NCBI GenBank assembly: GCA_002189035.1
Contig: NEEC01000004.1
Location: 3,224,001 to 3,288,000 of the forward strand
DNA: 64,000 nt
Direction of reading: 5' to 3'
Source of the DNA: Utricularia gibba
Taxonomy: Eukaryota > Streptophyta > Magnoliopsida > Lamiales > Lentibulariaceae
In this document: one piece after another, positions 44,505-55,439 of the stretch
Position numbering within the stretch: position 1 is the stretch's first letter
How the letters are laid out: every line of letters begins with the position of its first letter
Program-made: the position numbers and the translations under genes
The notes under the pieces: generated by a model
The model's database searches: none
What the model saw: the letters and a program-made list of their open reading frames with translations, nothing else
Told to the model about the DNA's origin: nothing

Positions 44505-46408
44505 TGAAATTTTTGTCTCACCAATAGTAATAGGTATGGAAAAATACCTGGATCCTTACATTTTCGTGGAAGCCTTCTCTGAATAATTGCTGAAATATTT
44601 TCAGTCAAGGGAATTACCTCTTCCACTTTTTCCTTCTTCTTGGGGTCACATAAATCCTTCAACATTTTCGCATATTTCGGCACTTGATCTATCATGTCCA
44701 GCAAGGGAATATTCACGTTCACCTTCTTCATCACTTCCATGAATGCTTTCAGTCCACGTTTGTCCTTATTTTTCCTGCGAAGTTTCATAGGAAAAGGAGG
44801 TGGAATGACTAGAGACTTGGGTTGATCAACTTCTTTCGACTCCTCCTCCTTCACTTCTTTAGGTGGCGTTGGTACATGAGTGTTCTGGACTGGAGAATCA
44901 TCAGGATGCTCTAAAATAATCTCCTCATCCACATCATCATCGTCATCCAAGACTTCCAATTCTTTTTCGTCAGATCTGTCCACCTTAGTCATGAACCATG
45001 GGTAAGGTTCCGGTAGATCCTTCCCACTTCTTAAGGATATGGCGTTGATGTGCTTTGGGTTCTTCACTAGTTGGGATGGCAGTGCTCCTTGCGTCGCCAG
45101 TCGGTTCATGGCTTGCAACAGCTGGGTGATTTGAGTTTGCATGCTTGTAATTCGTCCATCCATGTCTTTTTGCGCAGCATGCATTTTGATGGTGCTTTCG
45201 GCAAGGGACTTCACCATGGACTCCAGATTATGATTTGGCTGATAAGGAACAAGAGGTTGATCTGGAACTCCAGTGATTTGCAAAGGTTGAGGCGGAGCAG
45301 TGAGAGTTTTCTGAGAAACAGCAGAAGGGTTCCCTAGTGATGGGGCTTGACCAGGAGGCACTGGTTGTCTCCAGCGGAAACCAGGATGATCTCTTCGTGG
45401 CATTTGGTAGTTTCCGTAATTATAACTTCCTTCTTGGTTCTGGTAGAATGCATTCACCTCTTCTACTGGCATCTCGTGTATCATAGGTCCTGGATCAGAA
45501 AGATGAGAGGTTGAAGATCCGTGATACTTTCCTTGTTGTTGGAGAAGTGATTGGAAGCCAAGCTTCAAGGTATCACTCATAGCAGCAAGTTGAGCTAAAA
45601 CTTCGGAATTATCCACTTCGTGCACTGATTTTACAGGCTGAGAATTTCCTCCAGGTGCTCGGTATGAGTAGTCATAACGACTGGAAGTAGAATAAGAGTT
45701 GGCAGCCATTTGTTCTATCAATCTTCGGGCGTCAGCGCTGTGGCGGTTCTCTAGTAATGACCCATTACAAGTGGCATCCATTTGTCCTCTGATCATGGGG
45801 GTCAGTCCTTCGTAGAAATGTTGTAAAATTTGACCTTCAGTAAGCCCATGTTGTGGATAAGTATTACAGATCCGGTTGAATCTGTCATAATACTCTTGTA
45901 AATTCTCTCCTTCACTTTGTAGCATGGTAGCTAAAACTCTTCTTCCCGCGGAGGCTCTTCCTAGGGGCGCATATCTATCAAGAAACTTTTGAACCATTTG
46001 CTCCCAAGTAGCAATAGAGGACGGAGGTAGTCCATACAACCACTCCAAGGCTCGCTCAGTGAGACTGAAAGGGAAGACCCGCAGCTTGACTTGGTTCTTC
46101 GTAGCACCTTTTGGGCGCATGGATGCACAAGCCGTGTGCAACTCTCTAAGATGACGATTTGGGTCGTCATTTTCTCTCCCAACAAACTTAGGTAGTGTCT
46201 GGAACAAATATGGTCGAAGCTCAAAGTCCTCTTCCGCGTCAAAGATGATACAAAGTGGTCGGTCAGCATGGCTGGCGGTGATTTCTTCTTTGATGGTCCT
46301 TAGTGCTGGGCCATGATTAGTGATCGGCAGAACTGGAAAAAATTGCGGATGCTGTTGCTCCTGTTCTCCATGCATTGTTGGGGCTCCAGTAGGTGGTTGA
46401 GCATCCAT
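44486..46408 (-). pseudogene. gag of the Athila-like element
   Basis: An open frame of 640 codons on the minus strand, beginning MDAQPPTGAPTMHGEQEQQ. It contains the retrotransposon gag domain (PFSLTERALEWLYGLPPSSI, EGENLQEYYDRFNRICNTYP), a Gln/Pro-rich middle, an acidic run (LEVLDDDDDVDEE) and a basic C-terminus. A frameshift near 44,540 separates it from the protease. No CCHC knuckle was recognised. Confidence 0.88.
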
Positions 46409-46658
46409 TTCTTCGTCAGGAGATAGATTTCAAGTTAGTTCCCTCTTTTCCGCCAGAAATGTGCGCTCAATCTTCGGATCTAAAGGGCACAAGATGTCTC
46501 GGTATGATCTTAAGCTTCGGTGTCCTTTTGGTGGAGCTGAAGGCATAAAAACAGAGAAAAACAGCAGCAAAACGGAAATAAAAGAAAAACAAGAAGAAAG
46601 AAAGAAAAAGAAAAGAAAAAGAAAAACTATCCACAACACTAAACACAAAAATATACAA
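46409..46658 (-). other. Leader between primer site and gag
   Basis: 250-bp pyrimidine-rich leader (read on the minus strand) of the Athila-like element. No gene. Confidence 0.55.
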
Positions 46659-46677
46659 TTCCCTGGCAGCGGCGCCA
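46659..46677 (-). other. Primer-binding site of the Athila-like element
   Basis: Minus strand TGGCGCCGCTGCCAGGGAA, fitting the tRNA-Asp type used by Athila elements, 6 bases inside the LTR end. Confidence 0.85.
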
Positions 46678-46683
46678 AAAATT

Positions 46684-47489
46684 TGTTGCGTGTCGTTTCC
46701 TCAACAAATTTTAAATATTTTAAAACGTAAAACACTAGAAAGCGTAGTACGAGTATCGATCTCAGGGAGTTGTTTTTCGTGAAAAGTGTTTGCAAGCAAC
46801 TTCTACAAAATGTCACGGTTTTGTAAAAGAGGGTTTTTAAGATGCAGAAATGAAAGATACAACTTAAGTAATGGGCCTTGACTATGGGATGCAGTTCCTG
46901 GGAATAAGACTCCATCTGCTTCCTTTGTCCATCCTTGCCTCGGTTTTCACAGATTTCTTCCGAATAGCTAGTTATAGGAGCAAGGAATAACCTACTCTCC
47001 CTTACACTCTGATTGACAAGGAGGCACAAGAATAGCCTCATGTGATTCCCCCTTGGACGATTAGGAACACAAGAGGATTGCCTTCGATTGCCTTCAAAAC
47101 CGAATTGTGCACATGTGCCCAGCTGTTGCCAATGGCCAGTGGTAGCTCTGAGGTCACAACCTGTCCACTGTCGCGGTACCTAGGCCACAAACAATCTGCT
47201 ACTTCCCTCGAACCAGCAGGGTTGGAGTTGGTGCTCTTCACCTTGATCTTCACCAAAATCCGCGAGAAGTGGCCTGCTACTCATGGACCTTGACTAAGAG
47301 TCATTACAGAAAGACTGGAACAAGACGCATGGAAGTATGCGGAATCCGAATTGAATTCAGTGAAGAACCGAGTGTATTGCTCAGGACTTGGAAGTAAACT
47401 TCATCTACTTCCCAGAAACTAAAGGTTTTTAGCCCAAAAGGGCCATAGAAACAGAAACGAAAAGGAAGCTAAGTGTTCTTCCTCCTTGA
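46684..47489 (-). repeat. 5' LTR of the Athila-like element, truncated
   Basis: 806 bp matching 27,605-28,408. Similarity ends abruptly after CTCCTTGA at 47,489, so about 500 bp of the LTR is missing. Confidence 0.88.
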
Positions 47490-47639
47490 CAGGTTTTTAC
47501 AAAACCGTGACATTTTGTTGAAGTTGCTTACAAAACACTTTTCACGAAAAACAAATCCCTGTGATCGATACTCGTACTACGCTTGTCGGTGTTTTACGTT
47601 TTAAATATTTAAAATTTGTTGAGGAAACGAGACGCAACA
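47490..47639 (+). repeat. Inverted Athila-like LTR end fragment
   Basis: Carries the last ~150 bp of the same LTR family in the opposite orientation, ending GAGACGCAACA. It abuts the truncated LTR directly, indicating a rearrangement or a second element's remnant. Confidence 0.75.
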
Positions 47640-47962
47640 GCTCCAAATCTTATCTTTTCATAAGGGCGGCTACTTTCAATGGAAAGTGACTATTGCACAA
47701 CTTTTCTGTCCCTTTTGACTTGTCAACACGGAAAATGCGCTACTACAATACTAGCTCTTACCTTATTAAGACTTAAAACACAGACTAGACGAAATATTAG
47801 AGGTTTTGGCTCAATTGTTGCCAATTGAGCATGTTTTCACAATAAACACATTTAAACAGACTAAATACACAAAAGGAGACAATTTAGCATACAAAACAAC
47901 ATTTGACCCTACAAAACACTCCTAAAAATACATATAAAAACACAATAAAAATAGTGTTATCA
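47640..47962 (-). repeat. Fragment of the nested gypsy LTR family, inverted
   Basis: Minus-strand sequence starts TGATAACACTATTTTTATTG at 47,962 and follows the first ~330 bp of the 29,512-30,730 LTR, much more diverged (roughly 85% by eye). It is an older copy of that family. Confidence 0.75.
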
Positions 47963-48014
47963 GCTACCTATATCACAACAAAAGATTTTATTAGAAACAA
48001 GCTATTTAAAGTCA

Positions 48015-48330
48015 CATCCTAAGCATTATGGTACTTTTTGTGTGAAGAAGATAATTAGTGAGTTGGCCTATGAGTTGGGACTACCCACTCAAGTGAATTC
48101 CCATCCTGTTTTTCATGTATCACAACTCAAACTTTTCAAAGGGGAACTTTTGGCAACCACTTCTCTACTATAGCCTTCCATCCAAGAAAAGATGGTAGTG
48201 TCAAATGCGTTGTTAGAAGGAACCACTAACTTACAGAAGCAATATGGGAGCAATATGATGACCCACAAGAAAGATTTGCGGGGTCACAATTTCCAACTGA
48301 AGCGAACAAGAATGTCATGTAGGTGAATGA
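48015..48330 (+). pseudogene. Chromovirus-like gypsy integrase tail
   Basis: Plus-strand residues KHYGTFCVKKIISELAYELG, then HPVFHVSQLKLF, match the integrase C-terminal block 'yGPf.v...i..vAY.L.LP....iHpVFHVSqLk'. A following AIWEQYDDPQERF resembles the 'aTWE' end of a chromodomain. It is truncated on both sides, and is a different gypsy lineage from the two elements to the left. Confidence 0.7.
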
Positions 48331-49068
48331 CAATCAAAACCTGTCATCAATGTGAGAGGGTCTCAAGCCACCTAACAAGTTTGACATTGTCTACTCGAGA
48401 CATTCCAAACAAGTTATGGAAGCCACTTATTGGAAGTTACCTTTTAGAGAGAGAAGGTGAATAAAGGCAATGCTGGTAAAGTGATTGAGGTGCGAAAAAA
48501 TTAGTTAATTTTTTATGTTTTGGAATTAAAGCTATAGTTTAACATAAGTGTAAGGGTTCAGGTCCTTATCTCACTTCTACTTCATCTTCCTTAGTTAATT
48601 CCATCAGTTGTTCATGTCCCATTATGTATTTAAAATCCCAAAATCCATCACCCATCTGAAAACACCCAAATAAACATGCACATTGAGGATGATCATAGAT
48701 TCAATGACACCAAAATGTATTTAATTAGTTGATTGGGGAGCTATTTTTTTTTTAAAGTTTTCAAAAGGATGTGTTTGATTGTAAGTATGAGAAGTATTAT
48801 TATTAAAGATTAATTTATAGGATGGGATGGGAGTTGACTTTTTGATAACCTATTTGGATGTGATTAGAGTTAGTTGGTATTAATTTCACAACCCTAAAAG
48901 GTAATATTTTTATAATAGAAAACTAAAATAAACATATATCCTTATAAGATAAAGAGAAAATCTCGAATTCAAATGAGGATGTACTTTGTATGAGGAATTT
49001 GAAATCCGTATTAGTAATTCTATTAAATCTTTTTCTGCCAACCAAACCCATTTTAGTAATGCCTTTAA
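48331..49068. other. Spacer before the Harbinger element
   Basis: AT-rich. Decayed chromovirus 3' sequence may extend to about 48,510 (SRHSKQVMEATYWKLPF-like text). Beyond that nothing is recognisable. The last three bases, TAA (49,066-49,068), are the Harbinger target site. Confidence 0.4.
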
Positions 49069-49440
49069 GGCCTCGTTTGTTAGGTGGGTTTAGCCTTGTA
49101 AATCCTTAGGTAAAAAGTGTTGTATGTGTTTGTTGTGGTGGTTTAATAAAATCCAAGGGTTTGTATTATCCCGAAATAAGCTTGTAGCTGATGATTTCAC
49201 AAAACCCACGTGTGAGAAGGGTTTTGAGAAACTCATCTCACACAAATACAAATTTTTCGATAATACGCTTCTACTCCATAAGCAAATCCGCAACAATAAA
49301 TCTATGTAATTTTTTCATCCTCTTCAACACAAATCTGTCAGGTTTTTGTAGTTACATGGTGAGTGATTTCGAATTCTGATATTTCGATGAAAACCCATAC
49401 TTCAATTTAAGCCAAGAGTTCTTATTTTTTTGTTTCGCAT

Positions 49441-50827
49441 ATGATGGAGTCGGGTGATTTTTTTTCGAAAATTGCAATAGGTTGTGCATTGCTTATTGAG
49501 GCTGTTGCAATGGTTTCAAAGAAGATTATTTTAGCTGCCCTTGTTGCGGCGCATTGCATTGGTCAACACCTATGTGTTATGCGAATTATGATTATTATAA
49601 TGTTGCATTTCTGCTGTATATCAACCGATAGGAGAATTCGATTCGCATACCGAGAAAAGATATCGCGACAAATAGAGCATTTGACTGACTTGTTATCTAA
49701 TTCAAAGAATGTTTGTCTTGAAACTTACGCTTAAGTGCATATGTCTTCAACAAGTTATGCTATGTTCTTCGAAGTAATGGTGGACTAACCACTTCAAGGT
49801 CTGTCGATGTTCTAAAGCAGGTTGCATTATTTTTGGGTATTTTAGGTCATCACAGAAAAACAAGGCAACAAAAATTCGAATTCATGTGAAGCAGTTCGAC
49901 AGTGTCGAAATATTTCAATGTGGTATTGTCCGCGGTGTTGTCATTGCACCATAATTTACTTAAGACATCTGTGTCAATTGATGTTTCTGATCCTAATTCT
50001 AGCTTCAGATTTTTCGAGGTATGCAAGCAAATTTTTCATTGTAGTTGTGGATGTGCAACGTGTATTTTGCATGATGTAACTTTCTTGTCTATTTTTCAGA
50101 ATTTATTGGGTGCATTGGATGGTTCATATTTTTAGTTGAAAGTCAAGAATCAGAATAAATCAAAGTGGAGGAATCGTGTCCACTAATGTGTTAGGAGTGT
50201 GTGATTATAAGCTCATGTTTATCTATTTGTTGTTCGATTGGGAGGGATCTACTGTTGATAGCAGGGTGCTGCGAGATGCAATTTGTCGACAAAGACCATT
50301 CACTGTATGCAAAGGTAAATGCTTACAATGTGTAGAATTCCATAGTTATGAGTAACTTTCATGCATTTCATTTTTTTGTAGAGCATTATTACTTGTGTGA
50401 TATAGCACCCTACAGGGGTGTTCGGTACCATCTGAAAGAGTGTGGTGCCGGGTCCAATGCTCCACAGAATGCAAAGAAATATTTCAACATGCGGCATGCT
50501 TCTGCGAGGAATGTTATTGAGAGGGCATGGGGTCTAATGAAAATGAGGTGGGGTATTTTACGAAGTTATAGTTTTTATCTCATTAAAACACAAACTCATA
50601 TCATCCTCGTATGTGCCTTGCTTCACAATTTTATTCATCGAGAAATTTCAACTGATCCATGGGAAGAAGTCATTCCGGAAGAGTACCACAATCTGGTTTC
50701 ATAGGACTATGAAGATGATGAACATATTTCCTCCATAGGAAACTCACAAGAGTGGACACATTGGCGGGATTCAATGGCAGAGAGAATGTTTGCGCAATGG
50801 AGAGAGAACACACGAAGAAGGATATAA
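49441..50827 (+). pseudogene. PIF/Harbinger DDE transposase
   Basis: The order matches plant Harbinger transposases. It starts with an N-terminal region (IRFAYREKISRQIEHLTDLL), a spliced join (donor GAG/GTATGC at 50,019, acceptor TTTTTCAG ending 50,099), then LLGALDGSYF with the first catalytic Asp and DWEGSTVDSRVLRDAI with the second. After a second probable intron come YYLCDIAPYRGVRYHLKE, FNMRHASARNVIERAWGLMK with the catalytic Glu region, and LLHNFIHRE. Stop codons or frameshifts fall after 49,735, near 49,880, after GSYF at 50,132, near 50,185 and at 50,702. It encodes no active enzyme. Confidence 0.88.
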
Positions 50828-50892
50828 CGTGTACTAATGAATGCTGATATTTTATCGGTTTGGTTTAAAGACATTTTATTTCTTCAATAGTT

Positions 50893-51843
50893 GGTGCGCA
50901 ATGATGGGAAGGGGATCCAAAGGAGTTAATGCACATGAGGAGTGATATAAAAGCTACTTGGAGCACTTAGTTTCGAACTTTTGAACTTATTCACACTTTA
51001 GCTTTGCATTTAGAACTTTTGAGTTCTTCCTCCCCTCCAAGGAGGAAGAACACTTAGTTTTCAATTTCCTTTTTGTTTTCATGGACCTTTCGGGCTAAAA
51101 ACCTTTAGTTTTTGGGAAGTAGATGAAGTTTCCTTCCAAGTCCTGAGCAATACACTTGGTTCCTTGCTGAATTCAATTTGAATTCTGCATACTTCCACGC
51201 GCTTTGTTGCAATCTTTCTGTAACGACTCTTAGTCAAGGTCTATGAGTAGCAGGCCACTCCTCGCGGATTTTGGTGAAGATCGAGGTGAAGAGCACCAAC
51301 TCCAACCTTACCGGTTCGAGGGAAGTAGCGGATTGTTTGTGGCCTAGGTATAGCAACAGTGGATAGGTTGTGACCTCGAACCTGCCACTGGCCATTGGCA
51401 ACAACTGAGCGCACGCGTGCAATTTGGTTTTGAAGGCAATCGAAGGCAATCCTCTTGTCTTCCTAATCGTCTACGAGGGAATCACATGAGGCTATTCCCG
51501 TGCCTCCTTGTCAATCAGAGTGTAAGGGAGAGTAGGCTATTCCTTGCTCCTATAACCAGCTATTCGGAAGAAATCAGTCAAAACTGAGGCAAGGATGGAT
51601 AAAGGAAGGAAATGGAATCTTATTCTCAGGAACTGCGTCCCATAGTCAAGGCCCATCACTTAGATTGTAACTTTTATTTCTACATCTTAAAAACCCCCTT
51701 TTGCAAAACCGTGACATTTTGTGAAAGTTTCTTACAAACACTTTTCACGAAAAACAACTTCCTGAGATCGATACTCATACTACGCTTTTTGTGTTTTACG
51801 TTTTATAAATATTTAAAATTTGTTATGGAAACGACACGCAACA
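50893..51843 (+). repeat. 5'-truncated Athila-like LTR inserted in the Harbinger
   Basis: About 950 bp colinear with 28,530-27,605 (opposite orientation), ending GACACGCAACA at 51,843. No internal region or second LTR accompanies it, so it is a truncated solo LTR. Confidence 0.82.
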
Positions 51844-51847
51844 CTGC

Positions 51848-51955
51848 TCTCAGTGTCTGGAAGACATGCCTTCCAGGCACTGTAGAATGCCGCTCTCGAT
51901 GTCTGGAAGACACACGTTTTAGGCACTGCAACCTTTGTTCGCGGTGCCTAGAGTA
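51848..51955. repeat. TTCCAGGCACTGC-type hairpins, left block
   Basis: CAGTGTCTGGAAG pairs with CTTCCAGGCACTG across a 6-base loop. A second copy (GATGTCTGGAAGAC...TTAGGCACTGC) and GCGGTGCCTAGA follow. The motif is shared with 19,745-19,895 and 54,729-55,135. Confidence 0.7.
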
Positions 51956-51984
51956 ATCATGAACTGGAATCAATATCAAGCCTC

Positions 51985-53033
51985 ATGTATCTGGGCCTCA
52001 TAATAAACCCTCCGGCCCAATCGCCACCTCCCTTCACCACGCAACTAATCGCCACACACTACAAAGCAAGGACACTATCCCCACCTCAGCCGCATGGTCC
52101 TTCCACCATTTGCTTCCCTCTAATATATCTATCTCAACAAATGCTTACTTCCAAGAAACTCCAAGTTTGGTTTGCAATTCCAGAGACGTACAATCTGTGG
52201 GACAAGGCAAGCGATGAGACAATCTACGGTGAGGTTTCGTCCAGGGTTGGAGTAATTGGATTTTTGGGGTCCACCGAACACTTTCGGTGTGGACTTTGCT
52301 TGCCACCACCACCTTTCATATGCAAATTGCTGGCATGTTTGGAGATCCCATTGTCCCACTTGACACCCCGCTCAATCGCTCATGTGTTGGCCTTTTTGAG
52401 TGTGTGCATGGAGGAACAAATTACTTTGGTCCTACTAGTTTTTTTTGATGTAAGTGTGAGTATTCGAAACTTGAAAACTAATCATTTATCACTGAAGGAT
52501 AAGCCAAATATTGTACTTGTGAATTCTATTCGGAGAGGATACGATGCATGGTGGACAAGCTTCATTTGGTGTGTCCGCCAGAAGACCTACGAATTTCGAC
52601 TACTCTCGGCTCCTTCAAGACAATTGGAAAGGCAAAGGGTAATGCGTGATGTACTATGGTTGCATGGCTAGTGTACTATGATTTATGTTACTCGATTATT
52701 CATGTTGTAGGATTTGATAGACTATCGAAGCAGGGGGTGGATGCCTTGTTGACTATGTTTAGTGAAAAGAGTAAGGCGTTGAGTGACATAGTACCCCCTA
52801 TGGTGGATGCCGTCGGTACTCGCCACTTCTGGTGTGGTCAGGGCAGAGTGATACGCGAGCGCCCAAAGCCTGACGACATGATCATTGAGGAAGAGATGTC
52901 ACTAGCATTTGCATCTCATCGACAGCGGGATGTAGGGAGCAATGTGGAGGAAGACAACCTGCAACCAATTGCTAGTGTAGATGTGGATCGAATTCTGGAA
53001 GAGAATGCCCAACTATGTGCAAGGCTAGATTGA
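51985..53033 (+). pseudogene. Transposon gag-like reading frame
   Basis: Two open segments, 51,985-52,671 and 52,656-53,033, overlap in different frames, separated by a possible intron (GTAATGCG at 52,639 to TTGTAG at 52,712). The first reads DKASDETIYGEVSSRVGVIG, then LPPPPFICKLLACLEIPLSHLTPRS and GYDAWWTSFIWCV. This resembles the 'putative gypsy-type transposon' gag-like domain found before chimeric plant ORFs. The second segment has no recognised domain and ends in a short coiled-coil-like VDRILEENAQLCARL. Function is unknown and the domain call is tentative. Lesions are likely. Confidence 0.5.
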
Positions 53034-53087
53034 TATGAAAGTAGGTGAGCATAGACTGGCCCCAGTTCATCGCTCAAGCAACAAGTG

Positions 53088-53926
53088 CGCAAGCTCCTTG
53101 TGTTAGATGTCAATGGAGTGCTAGTAAACATTGTCTTCAAAGCCAAGTACCAAAGATTGCATCAGAAACCAAACGCTGTGATATATGGGCGTAATAGTAA
53201 GATACCTTAACATTGTCTCATGGTTGTGTCATGTTCAATCGATCCATTAGTTTTTCTCGCTTTGGCAAGCTTCCTCGGTCCTTCGCTCGTGAGTTCATCG
53301 AATGGTGTCTTGCAAACTTTGATGTCGGCATATGATTATCAAGGGGCGCGTAAGTCCCACTCCACAAAATCTGCAGTGCATGTGCTGCTATCTAATGCTC
53401 TTACATCTGTCTATGTTCTATAGTGTACAACTACATGAGATCATCAAGTGGGTGTTTGGGTTAGATGCAGACACCTCGCTAGCTTTCGTATGGGATGCAT
53501 CGAAGACCACTGAAACGCATGTATGTGTGCATGATAATAGGTCAAAAGCTGCTGTGTTGAAGGAGTTGTCGCGGATTTTGAGGGAAGATGAAGGCTTCTT
53601 GGGTCGGTATGATGCAACCAACACCTTACTTATTGACGACTCTTCGTTCAAGTCCATCAGAAACCCAGTTAAGTCAATCTGTAATCACATGATCTGGTAC
53701 GCATGTTTCCTGCTGACACTTAGGCCATGGTCTTATTGTGTCACAGCATGACAACGCTATCTTCCTGACGCCATACCAGTACATGGATGTAAGAGATGCT
53801 GCGTTAGCTAAGTGTGGAGAAATACACATACTCCTTCAAGGTCTACTAGAAGCAAATGATCTACCAAGTTTCGTGAAGCACGCACGAATTGAACAGCCTC
53901 CGTTAGATGCTAATCACCCCCTATAG
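53088..53926 (+). pseudogene. FCP1/NIF-like phosphatase fragment
   Basis: Starts RKLLVLDVNGVLVNIVFKAK, the first motif of FCP1-like HAD phosphatases. The nucleophile Asp is present, but the second Asp of DxDxT is Asn (DVN). Further on are AREFIEWCLANFDVGI (the 'FCFERFEVGVWS' block, in which a Trp codon appears as TGA), a clear intron (GTAAGT at 53,350 to CTATAG at 53,423), FVWDASKTTETHV and NTLLIDDSSFKSIRNP (family 'NTvLLDDSpyKa..NP'), and a C-terminal HILLQGLLEANDLPSFVK. Frames change several times. Introns are kept, so the copy arose at DNA level. Inactive. Confidence 0.78.
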
Positions 53927-54728
53927 GATTATTACAAAGCACTTGCTTGAACATACGTAGCATGTAACAGTGCTTTGAATTTCAGAACATTATTATGTTA
54001 CTCACTTTACTTTAATCATGGATTTGTCAATATATACTTGATAAATTAAAATAATTAAATATTTATTCTCAAATATTCTTATATGCATATTTATTTTGAA
54101 TAATACCTTGATTTAATATCTTATATTTCTTAGATTACTTTGTTTACTACAATTCCAAAAGAATCCGTTTGAATAATTGGATTCAAAGCACCTTTTATTT
54201 ATTACACGTTTTATTGATCATGTATAATAGTTATTAGTTTTTAGAAGTATAATCTTTTTATTTATTTTCTGTATAAATTTTAAATATTGACTCTACGAAA
54301 AAAATTTAAACATGTGATCAAAATAAATGGGAACTAAAACATTCTTGAATCAAAAATTTCATGTAAAATATTACATTCTTGTATAAATAGGAAATTTATC
54401 AAAAACTTGATGCAAGTTAATGAATTTTTCTTATTGAAAATTCTACATATCCAAATTGTATGTGAATACGTAGTCATCGTATATTCAATTGTCAGGAAAA
54501 AAAACTAATGAAAATTTAAATATTTACACTCTTACACAAATTCATGAAAGTCTTATTGAATAACATTGTGTCTGTTTAATTTCATTAAAATACGCATACG
54601 ATGTGATCACCAAAATTGTTGTTATTCGATATGTATGTGCATTGGACATATTTTAATTCATGATAATTGTTGTAATTAAAATAGATTATATAGAGATATA
54701 GTGAACTTACATATCATAATATACGCAC
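53927..54728. other. AT-rich spacer, no gene seen
   Basis: Very AT-rich, low complexity, between the phosphatase fragment and the hairpin repeat. No coding block. Confidence 0.5.
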
Positions 54729-55135
54729 ACAAGCACTCAGTTGGCGCATCAATGCCAGGCACCGCAAGCGCATATTCGCGGTGCCTGGAAAGATAGGATG
54801 CATGCCTCCGAAGGACAATCCAGTGCAGTCAATACTGCACATTGCATGTGAGAGGTCATGCTGGGTGCCACACAGAGCAGCACTCAATTGGCGCATCGAT
54901 GCCAAGCATTGAAAGTGCATATTTGTAGTGCTTGGAAAGATAGGATGCATGCCTCCAAAGGACAATCCAGTGCAGTCAATACTTCAAAGCTAAAAGTGGG
55001 AGGTCGGGCTGAGTGCCACACACATGCACTCAGTTGGCACATCGATACCAGGCACCGCATGTGCATACTTGCAGTGCTTGGAAAGACTGGATGTATGATA
55101 GGCACCACATCCGCATATTTGCGTTGCCTGGAAAG
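54729..55135. repeat. Hairpin-bearing tandem repeat (about 3 copies)
   Basis: Successive units of about 150 bp begin GCACTCAGTTGGCGCATC or a variant near 54,733, 54,882 and 55,025. Each holds an inverted pair, best in the first unit: CCAGGCACCGCA...TGCGGTGCCTGG-type (observed CGCGGTGCCTGG). Units share AAGATAGGATGCATGCCTCC and GGACAATCCAGTGCAGTCAA. A fourth, partial copy (AGGCACCACATCCGCATATT) follows at 55,100. Non-coding. Confidence 0.82.
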
Positions 55136-55439
55136 GGACGAGGCCTGCTGTTCTACTTTCTATAGGTTACACCTCTCAATAAAGATCTTTGGTACACAAA
55201 TTGAAATCAGATATCAGCTACTCATAGAAAACATGTAAAGCTTAATATTTTCACTCAAAGCAACATGATCGTCATGATACATGGACATCATAGGTGGATA
55301 TAATCAAAACAACCAAAGAAACAGTAAAGGAAAAACGGAGTTATAACAAACATCATAGACCTCTCACAATCCCATCCACCATAATCTCATGTTCTGCACT
55401 ATTGCTGTCCAAAAAGAGCTGTAGCTCTATGGGTTACTC
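55136..55439. other. Spacer before the Myb/SANT-like gene
   Basis: No gene seen. The return to Harbinger sequence must lie in this interval or shortly before. Confidence 0.4.

Larger units (their letters stand above)
27605..47489 (-). mobile_element. Athila-like Ty3/gypsy element (host of a nested element)
   Basis: Read on the minus strand: 5' LTR (47,489-46,684, truncated), tRNA-Asp-type primer-binding site (46,677-46,659), gag, protease, reverse transcriptase/RNase H, integrase, an extra 3' reading frame (40,985-39,300), polypurine tract (28,927-28,912) and 3' LTR (28,911-27,605). Another element (29,512-39,042) sits between the extra frame and the 3' LTR. The primer site, gene order and extra 3' frame fit the Athila lineage. 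It carries several stops, two frameshifts and an internal integrase deletion. By eye the two LTRs differ at about 31 of 805 comparable sites (about 4%). The 5' end is lost at 47,489, so no target duplication can be read. Confidence 0.9.

Noticed and set aside
54729-55135. CRISPR-like array
   Set aside because: The repeats are ~150 bp, contiguous, internally inverted and in a plant nuclear transposon context; there are no spacers of regular length.
54714-55238. Open frames on both strands across the hairpin repeat
   Set aside because: Cys/His-rich text comes from translating a tandem repeat; it is repeated with the unit and shows no codon bias or domain.
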